Shown here piece after piece: positions 9,601-17,400 of a stretch of DNA of 64,000 bases; within the stretch, counting starts at the first letter, position 1, and every line of letters starts with the position of its first letter. The DNA lies in the NCBI RefSeq assembly GCF_040629175.1, contig NZ_JBEXUX010000002.1, forward strand, positions 62,001 to 126,000, read 5' to 3'. The translations under genes were made by a program, and so were the position numbers. The DNA comes from Embleya sp040629175. Its GTDB lineage: Bacteria > Actinomycetota > Actinomycetes > Streptomycetales > Streptomycetaceae. The notes under the pieces are model-generated. The model did no database searches and was not told the origin of the DNA. It worked only from the letters and a program-made list of their open reading frames with translations.

Positions 9601-11400
9601 CTCGGCGAGCAGGAGCGGCACTGGTTGTTGCACGGCGTCAACGACACGGTCGAGCCGACCCTGGAACCGGACCTGGTGCGGGCGGTGTCCGCGCAGGCCC
9701 GGGCGACGCCGGCGGCTCCGGCCGTGATCGGCGAGGAAGAGTCGTTGACCTACCGGGAGTTGGAGGAGCGGGCGAACCGGTTGGCGCATTGGCTGATCGA
9801 TCGGGGGGTGCGGCCGGAGTCGCTGGTCGCGGTGTGCCTGCCCCGAACCGCGGACCTGGTGGTCGCGCTGTCGGCGGTGCTCAAGGCCGGCGCGGGATAC
9901 ATCCCGATCGACCCGGCACACCCGCGTGCGCGGATCGACCACATCCTGGCGGACTCCCGTCCGGCGCTCGTGCTCGATCCCGATCTGCTCGCCGATGCGC
10001 GGTGTTCGGCGTATCCGGATTCGCCGCCGGAGCCGGTCGTGCGGCCGGAGAACACCGCGTACGTGATCTACACCTCGGGTTCGACCGGACGGCCGAAGGG
10101 AGTGGCCGTCTCGCGCGGCGCGTTGGCCAACTTCCTGGCCACCTTCCGCCGACGGGTTCCGCTGACGGCGGCGGATCGGCTGCTCGCCGTGACGACGGTC
10201 TCCTTCGACATCGCGGGGTTGGAGCTGTATCTCCCGCTCATCTCCGGGGCGGCGGTGGTGCTCGCGGGCAAGGACACCGTCGCCCAGCCGTCGGCCGTGG
10301 TGGAGACGATGCGCCGGCACGAGGTCACCGTCGTCCAGGCGACACCGGCGTTCTGGCAGATGTTGCTGATGGAGGAGCCGGACGCGGCGCGGGGTCTGCG
10401 GATCCTGGTCGGTGGCGAGGCGCTGCCCGCGCAACTGGCCGAAGCCCTGGCCGCGGCGGGCGTCGAGGTCGCCAATGTGTACGGTCCGACCGAGACGACG
10501 ATCTGGTCGACGATCGCGCGGGTCGAGCCCGGAGGCGGTGTCCCGGCGATCGGGACGCCGGTCGGGAACACCTCGGTCTACGTGCTCGATTCGGCGCTGC
10601 TGCCGGTCCCGCGCGGGGTGCCGGGCGAGTTGTACATCGCCGGCGACGGCCTGGCCCGCGGGTATCAGGGTCGGCCGGAGTTGACCGCCGCGCGCTTCGT
10701 GGCCTGCCCGTTCGGCGAGCCCGGCGCGCGGATGTATCGCGCCGGCGATCTGGTGCGATGGGGCGCGGACGGTCGACTGGAGTACCTCGGACGCACCGAC
10801 TTCCAGGTGAAGGTCCGCGGCTTCCGGATCGAACCCGGGGAGATCGAGCAGGTGCTGGCCGAACACCCCGGCGTGGCACAGGCGCTCGTCGTGGTGCGCG
10901 AGGACCGCGTCGGGGACCAGCGGCTGGTCGCGTACGTGCTGGCGGGCGCCGGGGCGGACCCGGGCGGGCCGGACGTCGAGGCGCTGACCGGCCTGCTCCG
11001 CGAGCGCCTGCCGGAGTACATGGTTCCTTCGGCGATCCTGTCGCTCGCCGCGTTCCCCACCACACCGAGCGGGAAGATCGACCGCGCCGCGCTGCCCGCA
11101 CCCGACCACGCGAAGGCCGCGACCGGACGCGGACCGCGCAACCCCAGGGAGCAGGTGTTGTGCCGGCTGTTCGCCGAGCTGCTCGGGGTGGAGGAGGTCG
11201 GCATCGACGTCGGCTTCTTCGACCACGGCGGGCACTCGCTGCTGGCCACGCGGCTGATCGGCCGCATCCGCAGCGAACTCGACGTGGACGTCAAGGTCAC
11301 GATGGTGTTCCGCAATCCGACCGTCGCCGGGTTGGCGGCGCGGATCGAGGAGTTGTCGAAGTCGAAGCGCCGCCCCCAGCTCCGCCAGATGACCGTCTAG
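3640..11400 (+). CDS. Two-module NRPS, C-A-T-E-C-A-T
   Basis: A 2586-residue synthetase. First C domain about 1-430 (H-H-I-A-V-D-G at 130-136); first A domain about 450-960 (T-S-G-S-T-G at 613-618); first T domain with serine about 1014 in G-G-D-S; E domain with H-H-L-V-V-D-G at about 1202-1208; second C domain with H-H-T-V-F-D-G from about 1697; second A domain (core around 2144); second T domain with serine about 2533 in G-G-H-S. Both A domains keep the final catalytic lysine. By-eye codes are D-V-F-S-V-A-S-Y-A-K for the first, which I recognise as piperazate-like, and D-I-L-Q-L-G-V-I-W-K for the second, a glycine code. With the E domain this predicts D-piperazate then glycine. It probably receives the acyl-aminoacyl chain from the NRPS at 54.1 kb. 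A GGAG lies seven bases before the ATG. Confidence 0.93.
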   Translation: MIPLSFAQRRLWFVDRFEGPSPTYNGAFALRLTGELSVGAMESALRDVVDRHEILRTVIVEDDEGVPHQQVLPADHRPFRLPVVEVTQARRAAAVEEVATETFDLAADVPIRALLVRCGPRDHTLVLVAHHIAVDGESFGPLFRDLTTAYAARRQGRAPAWEPLPVQYADYTLWQRDVLGDESDPDSLAARQLDYWRATLADLAQPLAIPTDRPRPKAISPRGDQVAFTIDPELLASVEKLAAQADTTVSMVMHSALAVLLYHLGCGDDVPIGAPIAGRTDEELRELVGFFVNTWVLRVDLSGNPTFRELLRRVRDRALAAYDNQDMPFERLVELLNPDRSTAYNPFFQVMLSWQPPVPDLTLPDLDVRAERLDTKSAKFDLFFDMIPLAAGGANCRLEYVTDLFDQDTVQGIANRFVRVLSRLVADAGRRIGGMDVLDAAERERLLVRFNDSATAVPELTVPDLFEEQVARTPDAPAIVCDDRTLTYRELDDRANDVAGELVRRGAGPEDLVVLALPRTEDLVVGLLGILKSGAGYLPMDPQYLGGRAATVLAEAAPRFAVTDTATWRDLPHEDITTVDLDRRAEWPARAGASHAGRIPAPRPDNLAYVMYTSGSTGKPKGAAITHRNLVNGVRELVRVLDAPPGWRMLAGTSVNFDVSVFELLTTLTTGGTAEVVPNALVLGERDGWDGQVISAVPSVLGELLGHLGKTTGVRSVVLAGDVLPARLVRQVRAALPDAQIVNSYGQSESFYATTFALGATEEWTDGEVAPIGTPLGNMRAYVLGPGLAPVPQGVIGELYVVGTCLGRGYHGRPGMTAERFVANPFGPAGERMYRTGDLARWNAQGRLECLGRGDGQVKVRGFRIETAEVEAALAQHPGLSEVVVVSREVPAGGRRLVAYVVHIGEGGVGADGVGGIGDVDVQAGASAAELRRFVAARLPDYMVPSAFVVLGRMPLGPTGKLDRSALPEPEFVGEVYREPRTEAEEIITAAYADVLGVERVGVDDDFFAVGGDSLRSIQVVARARARGLDLTTREIFECRTAARLAEVAGTDRDRAPALAEDEGGGVGPMPLQPVARHVFEHGGGIDRFAMSMVLELPADIDERGLIATLDAVLDRHDLLRARLVRADELSLVARPQGSVRAADLIRRVACDGRWDEPSALKAAKAELDDAVGRLDPEAGTMAAFVWFAPESGAGRLLVLLHHLVVDGVSWRILMSDLAEAWQQVRSGRPPELPEVGTSARRWAAALESQAFAPEREAELDYWRDVLEASNPPLGARAFDPAVDVMATLDSVRVQLSAEVTEAVLTKLPAAFKSTGTDVLLAALALAVNRWRDADRSTLVRLEGHGREEDVVPGADLSRTVGWFTSMYPARIDVRGVDSADALTGGPAAGTAIKLVKEQLRAIPDKGVGYGLLRHLNPETGARLADLPVPQIGFNYLGRISDADVPEHLRGNGWGPASWSAELIPAPDPDLPALSALEVNSVATETADGTRLQAVFMFPTGALSRERAGELADLWVEMLHGMAAYAARPAIGGLTPSDAPLVPVRQDEIETWETRYGRLTDVWPVSPSQSGILFQAAFADGSFDVYHMQFVLHLSGRVDPARMRAAGQALLGRYPNLRSAFVTGAGGDPVQVVAEHVVLPWRHVELTGRGEAEQDAALDTFLAQDRADQLDPTRPPLLRLGLLTCGPERAKLVITAHHTVFDGWSSPLVITDLVRLYSETEELPPVRSYGDYLAWLSRQDREASAARWAAELAGLEQPTLVAPKAPFQEAASALGRVEVPLSIDKGRELARRAAELGVTQNTLLQGAWAILLAKLTGRQDVVFGAAVNGRPADLLGSDEMVGLFINTLPIRVSCRPEHTLGGVLTELQARQTALLDHHYHGLADIQRGVGLPALFDTIVVFENYPVDREGMADANTSAGFTIDGIRPFAGSHYPLTLNSADPYLRLSLDYQNNLYDRAEAEAIAARLVRVLDELLADPGARLADVDVLGEQERHWLLHGVNDTVEPTLEPDLVRAVSAQARATPAAPAVIGEEESLTYRELEERANRLAHWLIDRGVRPESLVAVCLPRTADLVVALSAVLKAGAGYIPIDPAHPRARIDHILADSRPALVLDPDLLADARCSAYPDSPPEPVVRPENTAYVIYTSGSTGRPKGVAVSRGALANFLATFRRRVPLTAADRLLAVTTVSFDIAGLELYLPLISGAAVVLAGKDTVAQPSAVVETMRRHEVTVVQATPAFWQMLLMEEPDAARGLRILVGGEALPAQLAEALAAAGVEVANVYGPTETTIWSTIARVEPGGGVPAIGTPVGNTSVYVLDSALLPVPRGVPGELYIAGDGLARGYQGRPELTAARFVACPFGEPGARMYRAGDLVRWGADGRLEYLGRTDFQVKVRGFRIEPGEIEQVLAEHPGVAQALVVVREDRVGDQRLVAYVLAGAGADPGGPDVEALTGLLRERLPEYMVPSAILSLAAFPTTPSGKIDRAALPAPDHAKAATGRGPRNPREQVLCRLFAELLGVEEVGIDVGFFDHGGHSLLATRLIGRIRSELDVDVKVTMVFRNPTVAGLAARIEELSKSKRRPQLRQMTV

Positions 11401-11411
11401 GAGAAGCGTCG

Positions 11412-14400
11412 ATGATCCCGTTGTCTTTCGCCCAACGCCGACTGTGGTTCCTGCACCGTCTGGAAGGCCCGTCCGCGACCTACAACTTCCCGTTCGTGCT
11501 GCGCCTGGACGGGCCGCTGGACACGGCGGCGCTGGCCGAGGCGGTGGCGGACGTCGTCACTCGGCACGAGAGCCTGCGCACGTTGGTCGTGGAGGACGCG
11601 GACGGCACGCCGGAGCAGCGGGTCCTGCCGCCGGAGGAGGCGGCCGTGCGGTTCGAGGTGGTGGACGTGGCCGCGAACGCGGTCGACTCCGCGCTGCACG
11701 AGGTGGTGTGCGAGGGGTTCGACCTGGACACCGAACTTCCCTTACGGGTGACGGTGCTTCGGATCGCTCCGCAGGAGCACGTGCTGGTCGCGGTGTTCCA
11801 CCACATCGCCGCGGACGGGGCGTCGGTGGCACCGTTCCTGCGGGATCTGGTGTCGGCGTACTCGGCCCGCCGGGAGGGGCACGCGCCGGGGTGGCAGCCG
11901 CTGCCGGTGCAGTACAAGGACTACACGTTGTGGCAGCGGCAGCTCCTGGGCGACGAGGCGGACCCGGAAAGCATCGCTGCAGAGCAACTCGCTTACTGGC
12001 GTGCGGAATTGGCCGGAGTTCCGCAGCCGGTGCAGTTGCCGCTGGACCGGCCCCGGCAGACCGCGCCCGGACACCGCGGCGGCCACGTCGACTTCGAGAT
12101 GGAACCGGAACTGCTCTCCGGCATCGGCAAGCTGGCCGCGGACCACGGTGCCACCGCGCCGATGGTCGCCCAGGCCGTGCTCGCGGTGCTCCTGCACCAC
12201 CTCGGCGCCGGCAACGACCTGACCATCGGCAGCCCGATCGAGGGCCGCGCCGACGAGCAACTCGACGATTTGATCGGCCTGTTCGCCAACACCTGGGTGC
12301 TGCGCGTCGATCTGTCGAAGAACCCCTCGTTCGGCGACCTGCTGGAGCAGGTGCGCGATCGGGCGCTGGCCGCGTACGACAACCAGGACGTGCCGTTCGA
12401 GCGACTGGTGGAACTGCTCGGCCCGGACCGCACCACCTCGTACCAACCGCTGTTCCAGGTGATGCTCGCCTGGCAGTTCGTGTGGGCCGAGTTCGAGATA
12501 CCGGGCCTGGAGGTCACCCCGGTCCCGGCGGGCACCGGCACCGCGAAGTTCGACCTGTTCCTCAACATCGTCCCGGGCGCGTCCGGGCGGGCCTACGGGC
12601 GGTTGGAGTACGCGACGGAGCTGTTCGACCACACCACCGCCGAGAGCCTGGCCGACCGCTACGTGCGGGTGCTGCGCCAGGTGGTCGCCGATCCCGACAG
12701 GCGGCTGGGCGCGGTGGACGTGCTCACCGAGGACGAGCACGATCGGCTGGACCGGTCGAACGAGACGACGGTGCCGGCGCCGGACTCGACGGTGGTGCGG
12801 CTGCTCGCCGAACAGGCGCTGCGCACACCGGACGCGACCGCCGTGGTGTTCGGGCAGACCACCTTGTCCTACCGGGAGTTGCATGCGCGGGCCGACCGGC
12901 TGGCCGAGGTGCTGCGCGGACGCGGGGTCGGGCCGGACGTCCTGGTGGCCGTGGCCCTGCCGCGATCCGCGGACCTGGTCGTCGCGCTGCTCGGCGTGCT
13001 CAAGGCCGGCGGCGCCTACCTGCCGATCGACCCCGAACACCCGGCCGCCCGCCTGGACCTCCTGCTCGGCACGGCCGCGCCCGCCCTGATCCTGACCGAT
13101 CGGGACACGGCGTCGACGTTGCCGAACTGCCCGGCGCCGGTGCTGCACCTCGAAGACCGGCGCCTCGAAGACCGGAGTCCCGAAGCCCAGCGTCCCGAAG
13201 ACCGGGACCGGCGCGACCTCGTCGGCGACGGGCCCGACACCGGACTCCGCCCGGACCACCTGGCCTACGTGATGTTCACCTCGGGTTCGACCGGAACCCC
13301 CAAGGGCGTCGCGATTACCCACGCCGCCGTGGTCAACGGGGTGCGGGACCTGCGTCGGGTGGCCGGGATCGAGGCGGGATCGCGGATGCTCGCCGCGACC
13401 TCGGTGAACTTCGACGTCTCCGTCTTCGAGATCTTCACCGCGCTCGGCACCGGGGCGAGTGTCGAGATCGTCCGGGATGTCCTCGAACTCGCCGAACGCG
13501 ACCGGTGGTCGGGCAGCACCATCAGCGCGGTGCCGACGGTGTTCTCCGCCCTGCTCGACGACCTCGCCGGCAACCGCCCGGGCGCCCTGGAACTGGATGT
13601 GCGGACCGTGATCCTCGCCGGCGAGGCACTGTCGGCGGACCTGGTCCACAAGGTGCACGGCGCGCTCCCCGAGGCCCGGATCGTCAACGCCTACGGGCAG
13701 ACCGAAAGCTTCTACGCGACCACCTTCACGCTCCCGCGCCGGTGGGCCGGGACCGGTGCGATCCCGGTCGGCCAACCACTGGCCAACATGCGCACCCATG
13801 TCCTGGGGCCGGAACTGGCCCCGGTCCCGCCGGGCGTGGTCGGCGAACTGTACGTCACGGGCCTGCTCGCCCGCGGCTACCATCGGGCCGGCGGGGCGAC
13901 CGCGGAACGGTTCGTCGCCTGCCCGTTCGGACCCGCCGGCGCACGCATGTACCGCACCGGCGACCTGGCCCGGTGGGACGACGACGGTCGGCTGAAATAC
14001 GTCGGGCGAGCCGACAACCAGACGAAGATCAACGGCATCCGTATCGATCCGACCGAGATCGAGACCGTCCTGGCCCGGCATCCCGCGATCGGCCGGGCGG
14101 CGGTCACGGTGCGCGAGGACGGGACCGGCAACAAACGACTCGTCGGCTACGTGGCGCCGGTGGGTGTTCGTCCCGCGGACGTCGACGTCGAGACGGGCGC
14201 CGATGTCTCGATGGCGGAGCTGCGGCGCTTCGTGGCCGAGCGGTTGCCGGACTACATGGTGCCCGCCGTGTTCGTGCTGCTGGACCGGCTGCCGTTGACC
14301 GCGACCGGCAAGCTGGATCGGGCGGCGCTGCCCGAGCCGGAGTTCGCCGGCACCGGCTACCGGGCGCCGCGCAGCGACGCGGAGCGGGTGTTGGCCGAGG

Positions 14401-17400
14401 TCTACGCCGACGTGCTGGACGCCGAACGCGTCGGTGTCGACGACGACTTCTTCGCCCGGGGCGGCGACAGCATCCGATCCATCCAGGTCGTCGCACGGGC
14501 CCGGACGCGTGGCGTGCTGGTCAGCACCCGCGAGGTCTTCGAGCAGCGAACGGTCGCCCGGCTGGCGGAGTTGGTCGAGGGCCGGGGGGACGAGGAGCGG
14601 GTCACCCTGGCCGAGTTGCCGGGGGGCGGTGTGGGCTGGGCGCCGTTGCCGCCGACCGCGGCGCATGTGCTGGAGCTGGGTGGCGGCATCGGTCGGTTCT
14701 GCATGTCCGCGTTGTTGACGCTGCCCGAGGGCGTCGATCGTGCGGGGTTGGTCGCGACGTTGCAGGCGGTGCTGGATCGGCACGACGTGCTGCGTTCGCG
14801 GCTGGACCGGGCCGGGTCGCGGTTGTGGATGGACCCGGTCGGCGGTGTGGACGCCGGCGCGCTGCTGCGCGAGGTGGTCCACGGCGAGGCGGACGTACGG
14901 GCCGAGTTGCACGCGGCGGCGGGTCGGCTGGACCCGGACGCGGGCGTGATGGCGCAGTTCGTCTGGTTGTCGGCCGACGCGGACACCGACGCGGACACCG
15001 GCCGGTTGTTGATCGTGCTGCATCACCTGGTCGTGGACGGCGTGTCGTGGCGGATCCTGGTCCCGGACCTGGTGTCCGCCTGGCAGCGGGTCCGCGACGG
15101 CCACACCCCGGAGCCGGCCGGCACGGGTACCTCGTTGCGCCGGTGGGCACATGCCCTGGCCGACGAGGCGACCGACCCCGCGCGGGTGGCCGAACTGCCC
15201 GTGTGGCAGGGGATCCTGGCCGGTGACGAGCCCGTGCTGGGTTCGCGGGAGCCGGATCGCACCCGCGATGTCGCGGCCACCGTGGACACGGTGCGCGTGC
15301 GGGTGCCGGCCGACGTCACGCGCACCTTGTTGGACACGGTGCCCGCGCTCTTCCGCGCCGGGGTCGACGACGCGCTGTTGGCCGCCCTGGCACTGGCGTT
15401 GGCGCGCCGGCGCGGCACCCGGGGCGGGGCCGGATCCTCGACGCTGGTCCGGCTGGAGGGGCACGGCCGCGAGGAGCACCTGGTGCCGGGCGCGGACCTG
15501 TCCGGCACGGTCGGCTGGTTCACCGCGATGTATCCGGTGCGCCTGGACTGGGCCGGGATCGACGTGGCGGACGCGTTCGCCGGCGGGCCGGCGGCCGGGC
15601 GGGCGATCAAGGCCGTCAAGGAGCAGTTGCGGGCGGTGCCGGACCACGGCATGGGCTACGGCCTGCTGCGCCGGCTCAACCCGGAGACCGCCGCCGTGCT
15701 GGCGGGGGAGCGCGAGCCGCAGATCGGCTTCAACTACCTGGGCCGGGCCTCCGGCGGGGACATCCCCGAGGAACTGCGGGGCCTGGGGTGGGTCCCGGAC
15801 ACCACGCACGCGGACCTGATCGCCGCGCCGGACGCGGACCTGCCGGTGTTGTCCGCGCTGGAGATCAACGCGGTGACCGCGGCCGGCCCCGAAGGCGAGG
15901 AACTGACCGCGTACTTCGGCTTCCCGACCGGCGTGCTCTCCCGCGACGAGGTGCGCGAACTGGCCGATGCGTGGGTCGAGGCGTCGACCGCCCTGGCTCG
16001 GCACGCCGAAACGTGCGACGCCGGCGGGTTGACCCCGAGCGACGCGCCTCTGGTCACGGTGAGCCAGGCGGAGATCGACGCCTGGGAGGCCCGCTTCGGC
16101 AGACTGGCGAAGGTGTGGCCGGCGACTCCGGCACAGTCCGGGATCCTCTTCCAGACCATGCTGGCCGGGGCGTCGTTCGACCCGTATCACATCCAGTTGG
16201 TCTTCCAACTCTCCGGCGCGGTCGACCCGGAGCGCATGCGCCGGGCCGGGCAGGCACTGCTGGAGCGGCACGCCGGCCTGCGCGCCGCGTTCGTCGACCG
16301 GGCGGACGGCGACATCGTGCAGGTGATCCCGGAGACGGCGACCCTGCCGTGGCGCCACCTCGACCTGACCGGGGCCGACGAGGCGGAACGAGCCGAGGCG
16401 TTCGAGCGCTTCCTCGCGCAGGACCGGGCCGCGCACTTCGACGCCGACGCCCCGCCGCTGTTCCGGCTGGCCCTGGCCGTGCTCGACCCCGATCGACCGG
16501 AATTCGTGCTGACCGTCCACCACGTGTTGTTCGACGGCTGGTCCACGCCGCTGCTGATGCGGGACCTGCTGCTGCTCTACGCCGCCGACGGCGACCCGGC
16601 CGGTCTGCCCCCGACCCGCGACCACGGCGAGTTCCTCTCCTGGCTCGCCCGACAGGACCGGGACGAGGCGGCTCGGGCGTGGGCAGCCGAACTCGAAGGC
16701 GTCGAGGCGCCCACCCTGCTCGCTCCCGACGCCGGCGACGCGGACGACGGCGCTCGCGGCCTGGTCGACATCCCGCTCCCGCTCGACCAGGCCCGCGAAC
16801 TCGGCCGACGGGCAGCCGAGTTGGGCATCACCGCGAACACCCTGGTGCAGGGCGCCTGGGCGCTGCTGCTGGGCGAACTGACCGGCCGCCGGGACGTGGT
16901 CTTCGGCACCACCGTCTCCGGGCGCCCGCCCGCGGTCACGGGCGTCGAGTCGATGGTGGGGATGTTCATCAACACCGTCCCGGTGCGCGTCGCGTACGCG
17001 CCCGGTGACACCGTCGCCGAGGTGCTCACCCGGTTGCAGAGCCGGCAGGCCGGTCTGGTGGAGCAGCACTACCACGGGCTCGCGGAGATCCAACAGGCCG
17101 TCGGTCTGCAACCCCTGTTCGACACGCTGTTCGTCTTCGAGTCGTATCCGATCGACCGGAAGGGGCTCAGCGCCGCCACCGACGCCGCGGACGGGATCGC
17201 CTTCACCGACTTCCGCCCGTCCGCGGGCAACCACTACCCGCTGTGCCTGTTGGCGGCGGCCGACCCGGATCTCCAGCTCACCATCCAGTACGCGCCGGCC
17301 GTCTTCGACCGGGAGACGGTGCGGACGTACGCGGCCCGCCTGGCCCGCGTGCTGCGGCAACTGGCGGCCGACCCCGGGCTCAAGGTCGCGCAGGTCGACA

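Noticed and set aside
4768..11235. Very long open frame on the minus strand (2155 codons) opposite the first NRPS; similar ones lie opposite the other NRPS and PKS genes.
   Set aside because: The translations are rich in R, G, H and V with no domain motifs, and the plus strand has a complete NRPS. High GC content makes stop-free antisense frames common.
8880..11411. Upstream extension of the second NRPS frame into the first NRPS.
   Set aside because: The extension is an out-of-frame shadow; a typical C-domain start with its own ribosome-binding site begins at 11412. The same holds for 17243-19258 before the third NRPS.
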